A stretch of DNA of 64,000 nucleotides from Microplitis mediator (Eukaryota; Arthropoda; Insecta; Hymenoptera; Braconidae), in the NCBI RefSeq assembly GCF_029852145.1, contig NC_079973.1, positions 2,852,001-2,916,000 of the forward strand, read 5' to 3'. Of this stretch, positions 12,331 to 24,900 are shown piece after piece (positions within the stretch are counted from its first letter, which is position 1; each line of letters opens with the position of its first letter). The position numbers and the translations under genes are program-made. Below the pieces are notes generated by a model, which was given only the letters and a program-made list of their open reading frames with translations, made no database searches and was not told the origin of the DNA.

Positions 12331-12847
12331 ACTTTCCGTGAATTCGCCGAATTTCCGGGTTGTATGCGTTGTTTTCGTTTCCCGATTCCCGAATCACAAC
12401 TAAATTAATAGTTCGGGAGGTTTACTCTCAAGTAAACTCGATTATTGCCCGTGCAAAGTTCCCTCGTTTATTGCCCGTAAAGGTCTCGAATAAAATATAA
12501 TAACGCGGATGCTCTTTACAGCCCGCGAGTCCCGATTTTCTATAGAATTTCTTACAAGTGTGAAAAAAAAATTTCTTAGCATAGACCCGATTTTCGATAG
12601 AACTTCAATAGAATTTTTTAAAAGTGTAAAAAAATTTTATTTTCTTCGATTTCCACTTTCCGTTGATTCGCCGAATTTCCAGGTTGAATACGTTGTTTTC
12701 GTTTTCTGACTCACCGAGTCGCAACTAAATTAATAGTTCAGAAGGTTTACTCCGAAGTAAACTCGATTATTGCCCGTACAAAGTTACCTCGTTTATTGCC
12801 CGTAAAGGTCTCGGATAAAATGAAATAACGCAAATGCTCTTTACAGC
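12331..12847 (+). repeat. Direct duplication, two copies of about 192 bases
   Basis: Copy 1 spans about 12331-12522 and copy 2 about 12655-12847, in the same orientation and about 324 bases apart. They share CGCCGAATTTCC, CAACTAAATTAATAGTTC, the small palindrome GTTTACTCNNAAGTAAAC, two ATTATTGCCCG or TTTATTGCCCG motifs, and the ending GCTCTTTACAGC. Between them is a second, shorter duplication around ATAGAATTTCTTACAAGTGT. Function unknown. Confidence 0.85.
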
Positions 12848-15401
12848 AGCAGCAGCATCAGCATCAGCATCACCAATACTAATACCAGCTATAGCAGTGC
12901 CAGTTTCAGTTCCAGTAATAACAGTTGGTATAGCAACGAACTCTTTCACCAGTGCTCCAATTTGACGAGTCAAAAAATTCAATAGTAACAGATACAATCT
13001 GTTTTTTATTGTATCCAACTACAGTGTTCTAGGCATCAGGTTAATTAGTAGTCTCATGTCATTCAGTCTTTAAAAGTCTTGTAAAGTATAGAAAATAATA
13101 CCTGGCACGTCGATGACACGACATGATTTTTTATCATCCAGCTACTGTTGCCAGTGAAAGACAAATAAAAAGAAAAAAGTATAAAAACGAGAGAAAGGTA
13201 AAACAAAAAAAGCTGAGCCAAGCAGAGATTCAAGTGCTCTTTGCTAGCAACGATGTACACACCGGAGAGACGGGCGTACATGTACATACAACAGCAGACG
13301 AGAGAAGTCTCATAAACTTTCAGCGTGCCTTTTTCCAGTAATCACACTACTGCAGTATACACACTAGGCGAGGCACATAATACCAAGACCTATGCACCTG
13401 CATCCAGGGTACACTTATTCCTATGCCAGCTCTGTCTGTATCTACTCTATATGAAAGTCAAAACAGCAAATTCCCGTAAATCGCGCAATCCACGTGGGAA
13501 AGGGGCTACCCCGCGGATAATCATCCACTCGCGTTCCTTTCTTTGGATCTCTTACGGTAAAAAATAAAGAGAGAAAAAGACCTGGAGAGAGTAAGAGAAG
13601 GTGAGCAGGGAACTGGCCTCTTGAACGGGTGTACGAACTCGCTCAACTGACGACAACGAGTACTTGGACTACAAGGCACTTTCTTTATTGTTTTTTTTCT
13701 TTTTTATATTTACTTATTTATTTTTTTTTAAACTCTATTCATTTCTTTTTCCTAACTGACAATACCGGAAGCTCGGTAAAACGTCTGGGCTGGGAATCTT
13801 TAGCTCCGCACATTTACTTGCTTCCTGTAATGCCGGCGAAAACGTCCTTTCGGTTGTCTAGATCTTAACTTTACTATTGCAATTGCCGTACACGGACGGA
13901 CGCCTTTTTCGTCATTATGTGCATGCACGTGTGTGTGTGTGCGTATTTTATTGTTGTATACTAAACAGGTGACTCGGCGAATCCGGGCACAACAGTAAAC
14001 ACCAGAAAGACAATAAAGAAACTTGGAGACACGAAAATTAACGTATAATGAGGAGAAAACTCCGGATCTTATTCATTATTTTATTAATTAAAAATGTCTA
14101 TTGCCATATTTTTATTTACTTATTAATTTACCTCTTTTTAATTGTTATTCCCAACTTTTTATTTACTAAATATACTAAATATTTTCATTATTCCAATCCT
14201 CAAGATTCTTCAGAGTTTTTTCACGTGCTCTCACAAATATTACGCCAAAATTGCTGTTGCAATTCTACCGAACCAGCTAAAAGAAGTGGGTAAAAAAAGA
14301 ATAAGAAGAGAAGAAAAAGGCAGAAGAGAAGTATGAAGAAAAATAATAATAAAAAATATAAAGAGAATGCTCGTTCCAGACGTGCGTTTTGGATTCGACA
14401 TGTACACGAACGGAGACTGAGAGTTTAGTGTGGGTCGTGGCAGCGCGTGGGTGGATACGGGTTTACCTTCGGTACTAACAACAACACACTGTTATATGCA
14501 AGCTTTGGTTTACTACATATCTATACTACTAATACATGAAAGCAAATAAAACCAGCAGCAGTGCAAGTGAGAAACCACCAGCCTTCTCGAGAGCAAGATA
14601 AAGAGGGACCAGAAAGAGTGAACACATGAACCTCCGCCCGAGAAATAAGTTGCGCAATTCCACATGAAACACACGACGCTATTACGTCGCTGTATTTTCG
14701 GTGCTCCGCAAATAATCTCGAGCCTAGAGATTATACTTCTGTAATCAACGAGGGACCTTTATCATTATTAATCCAATATCATTAACAAAAATAACCCAGA
14801 CAGTAAGTGATATTCTACGCGATAATTAAAATGCTTCAATAATATTTTCTATGGTTATCTGGTTGTTGCAGGATTTCGTTGATGAATTGTCGTATCGTAA
14901 ATAATATTAAGTATACCCGAGTCGAAATTTTAGACGTAAGTTGAGCGTTCTTAACGTTTTGAACGTAATTTGAACGATTTTTTTGTATTTTGGTTCATAA
15001 AAAATTGGTAATTTCAGAAGTTATGATTTTAGTTTAATGATGATATCAATTAATTTATTTTAATATTTGTAATCACTATTTTCATCACCTTGATATCATA
15101 ATATATGAACAGATATACGTATATAGTGTTAAAGATAGAAGTATGAAACTGAAAAAATTTTTTTTCAAAATACGAATTCTTTATTTAAGAGCCAGAAAAG
15201 CGGACGACAAAATTTTAGGGAATTGACGTGATTATAATCCAGGAGTACAAAATCGATGAAAAAAATTTTTTGGTATATGCTTATGTTTTCTTATTGGAAG
15301 TATAAAAGAGTTTTAGTTTTATGATAAATATGTTCTCAATTTATAATACTCCAATCTACGTTCAAAACGTTTAATTTACGTCTAATATTTCGACTTGGGG
15401 A
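12848..15401. other. Non-coding spacer
   Basis: Begins with a CAGCAT/CAGCAGC trinucleotide patch (12845-12880), then AT-rich sequence with a GT microsatellite near 13929-13942. No protein or RNA gene is supported. Confidence 0.45.
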
Positions 15402-16087
15402 CACGGAGAAAAATAATAAGTAATTTGTACTAAATTTGAAAAAAAAATTACAATCCAAGAAGTAATCTTGAAATGTTAAAAACAAAAAATCAAAACTTCT
15501 ACAAAACTCAAAGTAAAAATTACAACATATTATTTAGAATAATTAATTTCTATTGATTATAAAAATTACTACATTCAAAATAAAATTTACTAACGACAAA
15601 TAAAAATTATCATGTACCAATAATTTGTACTATTGTACTTGGTAAATATTAGTTAACGCGCTTTGTGAAAGATGTATTCCAGATAGTAATTTTTACAATC
15701 TCAAATAGTAATTTTATCTCCCGAAGTAGCGATTTGTCTTACCGACATTCTAAAATGTACAGTAACCTACGTAGAATTACATTGGAGATGTAATATTCAT
15801 CAACTACGTACGAAAAATTGCGACTAATGTACTAACTTTTAATCATTGAACTATTTTTATATGAATAAGTAAATATTGATTTTTTCCAAACGAAAACTTA
15901 ACGAAGCTGTATTGTAATTAATATGATAAGTGAAAATTACAATCTAGACAGTAATAATTGAAATAAAAAACTAATTTTCTACAAATCATCGTAATTTTTT
16001 TATGGATTGTAATTTTTCCTTTGAGATAGCAAATTTTTCACTGTGATTGTAATTATTATTTAATTTTGACTTGCATTTTTCTCCGTG
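15402..16087. mobile_element. Non-autonomous element with CACGGAGAAAAAT ends
   Basis: CACGGAGAAAAAT at 15402 is exactly inverted at 16075-16087. The 686-base interior is about 75% AT, with repeated AAATTACAATC and GTAATTTTTAC-like blocks facing both ways and no long frame. The ends resemble those of the 9178-10935 element (CACGGGAAAAAAT), suggesting related transposase recognition. No clear target duplication is visible. Confidence 0.65.
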
Positions 16088-18724
16088 TATAAGAAACGAG
16101 GAAACTGAAAAGTTGTTCTGGTTATTTGATGTAATTAAATATCGCGGTCAATATTTTATCGGGAAGAAGGAGAATAATAACTAAGAGAGCATTATTTGAA
16201 TCCAGCGCAGCCAAACGGATATACATAGATTTTATGTTGTGAGATACAGTTACTCTTGCTGCAAAGATACTGAGTACTATAAGAGCAAAAGAAGCTAAAC
16301 CAAGAGCATCGACTTGTACTTTCTCCGGTTGGGTACCGAGTTTTAAGCCTCAACTTAACTCCATCGTTGTGTAATAAACACGCGCGCCAATACTATCATA
16401 TACATCATCATCGTAGTACTACTACATATACATATATGTACTACTAGTATAGTATTAAGTATATGTACTATTATTATTACATAGAATCGAGCGGAGAGCA
16501 GAATAGACTACGAGTATTATATCGCAACTTATAAGTCGCTGAGAAGAAGTAACTCATAGGCGTTATAAAGCTCATTTAGTTTGGATTTATAACCCTTTGC
16601 AGAGGTTATATCATGTACCAGGATTTATTATTGTATTTCCATCCAACAGACAACTGCGTTGTTGTTATAACTGTACACAGCCCAGATATATTTTATCTGC
16701 CAATCATGCTGGTATTATCTGGTGCTGGTTGTTGTGAAAGAAAACTCGTCAAACAAAAAATATTTATTTATTTGTTTGTTTGTTTTCATATTTTATGGTC
16801 CCGATAATTAATCTCGTATGACGAAATGTATTTTTATCTGTGTACTTGGATCACTAAAAATTGGCCTTGGCTCGGAGGCTGGGTCTGAAGAGAATTATGT
16901 CATACGAGAACTGTAAAATATTGTAGTGAGTATACGTTTTCCAGCCCGGCGATCTCTCCGAGGCACAATAAAGCCAATACATAAATGCTGAGACTTTCGC
17001 TGTTGCTGCTGGTGCTGGTGCTTGTCTGCGTTTCCATATACGTCGCTATATTGTCCGCCGTTAGCTTCATTCTCCCTCGTGACTCGTACATGCAGTCAGA
17101 TTATGCCGGATGTGGAGATGGAGATAGAGCAAGACGTAGTAGAGAGTAACTGAGAGTGAAGGAGAGAGAAACAGGGACATGGACGGAGACAGGGAGGGAA
17201 AGATGAAGATAAAAATTGGTAGGGGAAAGACGACGACATTTTTTATACTTTTTTCGAGGGGTCTGGTAAGGATGTGTACACCCTTCTCAACGCTTACGTC
17301 TTTCGTCTATCATCAGCAAACCTCCCTCTGTATCTACACACTCAGCTACTCGTGTCGGCTACTCGGCTGGCCCCTGCCCTGACTCTCTATCCGGGTGTAG
17401 TTAAGTCGGTGTCAGCCGGTGGTGTTGGTTAGTATTTCGTTAAAAATTCAAAAGGCAATCACGTGGGTGAATAAGTGTAAGGGCGCGATACTATACAGTA
17501 AAACCTTGAGCTTCAGCACTTGTGCACGTTGAGACGAATACATTTAAATTAAACTGCGAGGTAACTTTGACAACTGGTCAGGGAATTTAATATTTATCTC
17601 TGGAGTTTTTTAGGGAGCGAGAATGAAAGCGAAAACGAAAAACGAAAACGAACAAACCAAAGACTGCAAGAGGGAGAGTGAGAGTGAGAGAGAAAATCGA
17701 CGAGTCGGAGAGCTATTGAAAAAAGTGCTGAATGCACCAGGGAATTTATAAATACTTGGGCAATTCTCTTACGTAAGAGGACTCGCGGGATATTTTGACA
17801 GTACTGTATACTTGGAGAGTATCTAGAGTGCTCGAAAAATGTACCCGTAACTATGCGACATTGCGTCTTAGTATTTGCATTATAAACTATTCGGAACAAA
17901 TACTCGAGCTCGGTGGATTCGAGGGCTGAGTAGTAGTTGAGTCAGCCCGGAAGACCGACAAGCTCTTTGGCAAATCTGCCGTCTTGGGATAAATCATTTT
18001 ATTTTAAAAAGTAAATCTGTCGGCATTTATTTAATACAAATCATGGGATTTTAAAACCATTAAAACAAGTAGACTGTAATCTCTTACTCAAAAGTTGTGT
18101 AAAGCTTATGACAAATTTATGGATATTTTATTTATATTTGTTTTGAGTAATATATCCTTGAAATAAATATTTTACAATATCATATACCTTCTCGTCTATA
18201 TTTTATACCGTAGTTTCACTTACGAGAACATGGGATTATTAAATTTTTATGTTTACATCAAATTTTTTTTTTTTTTTCTATTAACATTAAATTTCATTAA
18301 TCGCGGGTTCTCTTTATACGAGCATAATTTTCTTATTTACTTAAATTCGTTTTTTTTTTTATTTACCAACCTTTCAAGATTACACTTAGCAATGCCTCGT
18401 TAAAATTTTTTCCTCTAGTCCTCTAGTTTAATATAATTTTTTCCATATTTTACTCGGTTATTTTTATTATGCGCATGCTTTTATTCTCATCGAAAATTTT
18501 TTTCACCTGAAATTGGGTCGCCGGGCATTAATTGAAAAATTTTTTACCCTGAACTTTAATTAATTATCAATTAAATAAAAAAATAAAACTACCAGAGAAA
18601 TTAAATATAAACATTGCAAGTTGATATTTATTGCTCCAATAAATATATTTCTGTTTTAATTAAGTAAACTTATATATACATATATATATATATATACTCA
18701 AGCAGTATTAATTATTTGTTTCAG
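16088..18724. other. Non-coding region upstream of the large plus-strand gene
   Basis: AT-rich, with TATA-type microsatellites near 16430 and 18670. No supported coding exon. Untranslated first exons of the downstream gene may lie here. Confidence 0.45.
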
Positions 18725-18799
18725 ATTGTTGTCACGAGCTCGCTGTTGATGCTCGATGGCGCGTGCTGGCACACAGCGCTGGAGAAATCCCGCCCCGGA
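18725..18799 (+). other. First coding exon with 5' UTR of the large gene
   Basis: A TTTCAG acceptor precedes 18725 and a GTAAGTAT donor begins at 18800. The exon is GC-rich in an AT-rich setting. Reading from ATG at 18756 leaves two bases that combine with the A at 22444 to give Glu, continuing into GDDVQRSIELL. The ATG context is GCTCGATGG. The exon is too short for ordinary ORF searches. The acceptor implies at least one upstream non-coding exon. Confidence 0.75.
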
Positions 18800-18896
18800 G
18801 TAAGTATACGTATGTACAATATCACCCACACCATTATAAAAAATTATTGATGTGTCTAGCATACAAGCATCCACCATGTGTAGTTCGTACGTGCAC

Positions 18897-18929
<33 letters not shown>

Positions 18930-21900
18930 TAAGTATAAAGCATGAACTTAATGTATGTACGGTACGTTAGAAAAAAAGACATTGGAAAAAAATAATAGTA
19001 ATCTCTTGTCTCATCTTTCTCATTTTAATTTCACCACAGGCGTGTCGCTTATAGGTCTCTTTTAATATTTTTTCGGTACCACCGTCTATAGGCGGTGTAT
19101 GATGCCGGCAAACGTTGAAGAGCAAGAGTAAGAGGTAAAGAGCCAGCTGAAAAAAAAGTATAAAGGCTAAAAAAACTCTGTGTAAACTTGACGTCTCATC
19201 CTGCTCGATATTCCTGATTTAAAAGCGACACTTTAAATCCAATAACCCTGTCCTAAATATTTTCCATACCACCGAGACCGTATATCTAAACTGCATGCAC
19301 CAACTATCGTATACTATGTGTATGTTATACCCAACAACTTTACGCAAAGTATCTGCTGGCACCCCTTGAAATTCTCTGTTGTATTTAAAACTTTTTGATG
19401 GAAGTTGTGGAAATAATTTATTTATTCCGAGGTATGAAGAATTCAAAGCGCGCTAACGATATGCCAAAGTTTCGAGGGTAGTTTGGGGTGTCAGGATCAT
19501 GTCAGCGTGCGTAGTGTTTACTCAGTCACAGGAAGGATGAGGATACTCGGCCAGTGGGCCAGTACAGCAAGACCACCAGTAGTCGATCGTGTCCGTTTAC
19601 GTTCACTGGATCCGAGAACAAGAGGGAGAGTGAAACGATGAGTAGAAGCGGAATAGAACAACGAATAGACCGTGTACATACATAACATACATAGAAGGTA
19701 CGTAGGTACACATGCGTAGGTGTCGACCGAGTGACCGAGAATGATCACATTGGAGCTGTTAGTGGTCGGACGGTGGATCAACGGAGGATGGATTATTAGA
19801 GAACGTGAAACGGTAATGCTGCCGCATGCGAATAAAGATTTGCGGTTCAAGTGACATCAAGTACTGGGTGCATACAGCAAAGCTGGTGCATCAAGTATAA
19901 AGTAAAGATAGAAGAGGAAAGAGATGTCTCGACGCAAGTGGATGGGCAAGAGAGAATGTAGCCAGACGCACGGAGCCAAAGAACCGATCGATACGAACGT
20001 AACGACGCGCGTCGGGACCATGCTAGTAATTTCCTCCAAGACCTTGCTCTTCATTTTACCCTGTATCTGAAAATTGGGAACTACAGCAACGGAAGGTGAA
20101 TCTGAGGCAGAGGCAGGGTCCGGTGCTGGTAACTGTTTGATGGAGGAGGCATCTTCGTTGCCAAGACACGTACCCAAGTGTGTCTGGGCTGTCTACCTTC
20201 CAGAAAGTGTAATCGCAGTTGATTTCCATCTTGAACGTCTATGTAATCCCTCGGGCTAAGACTGAAGCGTCTAGAGTATTGACGTGCACTGATGCTTGAT
20301 CCTAAAGCTAAATCCTGGTTTGCTGATGCTTGTACTGGCACTGGTACTAGTACTGGGATTAGTGTATTTTTATCTCGGGTCTCTGGACTCTTGACACACT
20401 TATACAGATGACATTTAAACCACCTAGACTTTTCAAATGCCAGCGTTAGAAAATTGATGATTGAAAAAAATGCTTTGGGGGTATAGAGCAAACGAGAAAA
20501 TTGCTGGATGTCTGTTTTTTTTTAAGCTTTTCCTATCGATTACACGTCAGTTGTTCAGCGGAGTGAGGCTTCCACGTCAAATGCGTTTCATCATCGAAGA
20601 GATTACCCTCGGGAAAGCAGGAAAATTCCTCGTCGCTTCTGCTTGATGCTTCTTCTTCAAAACGGGCATCACTACCAAGACTACCACTACGTCACTCGCG
20701 TTATCTGTCGGAATACATTTTACTTGGTAATACTCGTGTTCCTATTTTTTTTCAGTTTATCTGGCAATAAATTTTTTTTTACGGGTTCGGGTTATAAAAA
20801 AAAAGTTAAAAAGAAATAAGCAAAATGTATATTTTAGAGGTGAGACAGAATGAATTGGATTTCCCTCTTATATACTGCCTGACAGTCTTGCGCCATCGAT
20901 TTAAAGAGGAGTATTGAAGTAAAGGAAAAAACTCTTAATCAGAAATTTACTTTATGATGAGTTATAGGGCGTAAAGGTACACTCAAACTCATTCATTTAT
21001 CTCTCAACATTTTAATCCATTCTGCCTCTTCTATTCTGTTTGAGAGCTTCAGAAAAATCTTTAATTTTTATCTTCGTCTAGTCTATCAACTGAGTTGAGC
21101 TGAGTTGAGAATAAAATACATATTTTTAGCTTTGACGATAATGATAAAGAGAAATTGAAGTTGTGTAGAATGAGATAGGCAGACCGAGAGGATTTACTCG
21201 TCATATTTTTCTATCAAAGAAATCTCCAAGAGTGCGCTGCTAAAAAAATAATAAAAAGCCTTTTTTAAATTTATCTATAATCCTTTCATATTTTTTAAAC
21301 CCGTTCGACCATCAATAGATAACCCGGATCATTATTACATCGCCGTTATTATTATTCGGCATATATATTGTAACCACAGCCATCACCTCAAGTCACAAGA
21401 TTGGATATATTGCTTTGAGTCTCTCCCTCCTTCTCCTCGATGGGAATCGAGTGAGTCTGTATGGGATGCGGATGTATTGGCAGGTAGCTCATACTGCTAC
21501 GGAACTATCAGAGGATCAAGCAATTGCTGGTTTTCGTTAACGAACCCGAGCCAGAAAATATATATACGTACAAGTGTAATGAACGCTTCTGCTGAAGCGA
21601 TGAGGATGGATGGCTTCCGAGATGATTGGTTCGTTTCACTTGCCACGGGTACAAGATATTCAGGCTTTCATGTATGATAAATTAAAAGTAATAAAACGAG
21701 GTAACGTGTCTCTATATGTCTATATATAATATATATGTAGGTATGTATGCTGGTGGATAGGAACAAGCAACGAGCAGGAATCTAATTCGACACGGCGTAA
21801 CCAAGTTTGCTAAACCGATTGACCCGGGTAACCATGAGAGGTCTCGATCATTACAGTCGGCATACCCACTACGTTAATGAAGTGACCTAGAAAGTCCGTG

Positions 21901-24900
21901 GTGCCGGTTCCCGGGGGCTATGCGCGTCCAATTCGATTAGCTGGCATCAACGTTCCTATCCTGTTCAACAATTTTTCCATGAATTTTTTATCAAACTTTT
22001 TAAAATCTTTTTTTTCCGAGCCTCAACCCCTGTCCGGACTCCTGTCGAGCATCATCCTCTTCATCTTCTTCACCCATATTACGTTTTTAACCCGGGTTGA
22101 AGTTGTTGCACATGGAGCTTCTCGTCCCTCTGGTCGAGGCGACCTCGATATAAAAGCTCGTAAAATGTTGCAATAACGACCTCGGCCTTCTGGTCTCGCT
22201 TTATCCGCACAATTATTTATAGCGATTAAACTCCCAGAGCACCCAAGTCAGAGTAAGCGAGGAAGCTGAAGGGATAAAGATGGTGATAAATAGATGGTAG
22301 ATAGATGTGCCGAGCGCAGTGAAATAGCTAGTTGAATTAGATTATTTAGTTTAATTAAGAGTGTAATTAATGCGTGTTAAATGTTAATTGAGGTGATGAA
22401 AACGTAATGACTATAGAGAAGGGTTTGTGACATTTTGTTCCAGAGGTGACGATGTTCAACGATCGATCGAGTTGCTGGACAAGGTGCTCTCTGAATACGA
22501 CGAGCACGGCAGTACCGAGGAGCCAGGAGACGAGGTCGGCGAGGTCGAGGAAGGTAGCAGCGCCTCGGGCGTCGGTGAAGCCGTTGATGAGGCCGACGCC
22601 GACGCCGATGGGCAGGTTGGCGGACGTGATAGCAGTACCGAGCCCAGTATTGGCCTCACTCCCGAGGACGAGAGCCCTTCTTTAGGTACCATTTACAAAC
22701 CCACTCTTTACTACTCCTCATTCAACTCTCAGCTCGATTGTTTATTCGGCTCAGCTCCGTCTATTCTCGGATCAATGTTTTGTTAAAAAGGAAAAGTATT
22801 AAAGAAAATGAGTAAAAAATAAAACTCGATTGCTCTGAGAATAACGGAAGCTCGCTGTTTACACAAGAATGTCCGGGAGATATATAATACCAAGCATTTG
22901 ACTTAACGGTTAATAGTTTTTATTTATTTTATTACCAGGACATCAGTCCGAAGACGACGGTTACATGAGTATGAATGGACGTAAAGCGAAAATGGCATTA
23001 GTCGCATTGCGTCCTGTACCGGATTGTCCGGAGCCGCAGGAGTCGTCAGCTAATAATGCTCCGTCATCCCTTGAATTTCCACCACCGCCAGAAGAAGCCG
23101 AGCGTATTATCTCAACGCTCCTACCCATGTAAGTATCACAATGTCTCTTGCTACACAACCATAATACAATACTACTGTTATTGTCAGATATAGATCACTC
23201 TCTCTCTCTCTAGTCACTCTCCCTACAGTCGTTAGATAACTAGAGCAAACATGCGGCCCATAATCTCCAAGGGTTAGAAGCCTGCTAAACCCCATCTAGC
23301 AAACTGTCTCAGTTACTGTTGTTCTTTCGCGCTCCCGTTGTGTAAATTGTATATAAATATATAAATATATGACATAGAGTAAATGCTAAGGTAGATGAGT
23401 GTGTGTTTTATTAATCATAAGCTGGAGTAGTATAAAGTAACGTCAAATAGAGAAAGACGAGGACAGAAAGAGAATTGATTTTTTTTTATGGCTGTTTCTT
23501 GTTATATCACAGAGTCTCGCCGAGTGATTCGTCGAAGAGAAGAAGCACAGGCGGCAAGTCTGGGAGACGTGGCGACAAACAGACGGAGGAGATGACGAGA
23601 TCGCGTCATCGGGGACACGCTGTCACAAGTCAGACTACTCTGGTAAGTGATTTAAGTTTATGGGCGCGATTAATCAACGGAAAACTTGTGCAGGTTTAGT
23701 TGGCTTAATTGAACATAAAGAGACGACGTAGTTTAAGAGATTACGCTCGACTTTTTTTACTTTTTCTTTTGATTATCTTTTCTCATACTCGTTTTTATCA
23801 ATTTACAGCCGAAAACACGACGCAGAAAACTGTACGGTTTGTGGGACCGGACGTCTAATGCGTCTCTGGAGACACGACGTAATTCGACGTCGGGGAAATT
23901 TGCCAGTTTGCCGTATGACGTCCAAGTGTCTTGTGACTGGATACTGGAGTCTAAGTGTCAGAGCAAAAATTCGCAAGAAAGACACCGGGAAAGTGCAAGC
24001 AGACGTAGACGAGTGCGCTCGACGAATGTCGTAGACACGGAGAATGTTCAACAAATATCCTGCAATAATGATAATACTAATGGTAAATTAGAGGCTGTGG
24101 TGGATTCTAGTCGAGATGATGCTGATAATAATCTGCGTTGTAAAGAAGCGGAAGCTTTGAAAGATGATGATGAGGTCGAGGAGGAAGAAGAGGAGGAGGA
24201 AGACGGAGAGGAAGTTGAGGAAGATGAAATTGATGAGGATGAACTTGACGATGAAGACGACGAAGAGCGGCGGGCGGATGACAGAGACGAGGAATTACGG
24301 GGCGAGAGAAATCACTCGGATTCTAGCTGTGATGGAAGATTCTCACGTCGCAGAAGAAGAAAAAGAAAAGTCGGATTGGATCGTGGTGTCTCGGAATCGG
24401 AATCCGAAAGATTTTCAATGCCACGATCTAGTTCCGTAAGCGTTGAACGTTTTTCAATGCGCGCCAATTGTGATTCCTCCGATTTTTCACGAGCCAACTC
24501 AACCTCCAACGAACGTTTTCATTCAGATTTTTCACTGGCCGTTGCCAGTGCGAGTTCAAATGACCGTATGTCCATACCAACCTCGGATCCTTTTTCCGTA
24601 CGGAATCTTGATTTCGCCGTGTCAGCATTTTCTTTAGGTCGAGCTGACTCTTGTGATGAAAGATTTTCGGATGTTTACTCGACAAGAAATTCTGATTTTT
24701 CGACGAGAAATTCAACAGACTTTAGAACACAATCGGAGGAGGAGGAGAGGTTTTCAGATGATTCACTCGAGGAGATGTTGAGATCAGCTGTGCCACAGCC
24801 ACCACCGATGCCACCGTCGCCAGAGAGCCAGCCTGTTGTATGCAAGAGGCACTCTATCGCTTGGGAAGTATCTCTTGAAGAAGATCCCCTCTATGCTCCA

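Noticed and set aside
22456..22692. Antisense and shifted frames over exon 2 of the large gene
   Set aside because: Shadows of the GC-rich coding exon; the plus frame matches splice phases on both sides.
24164..24439. Alternative Arg/Lys/Met-rich frame
   Set aside because: Out-of-frame reading of the acidic Glu/Asp run of the real exon.
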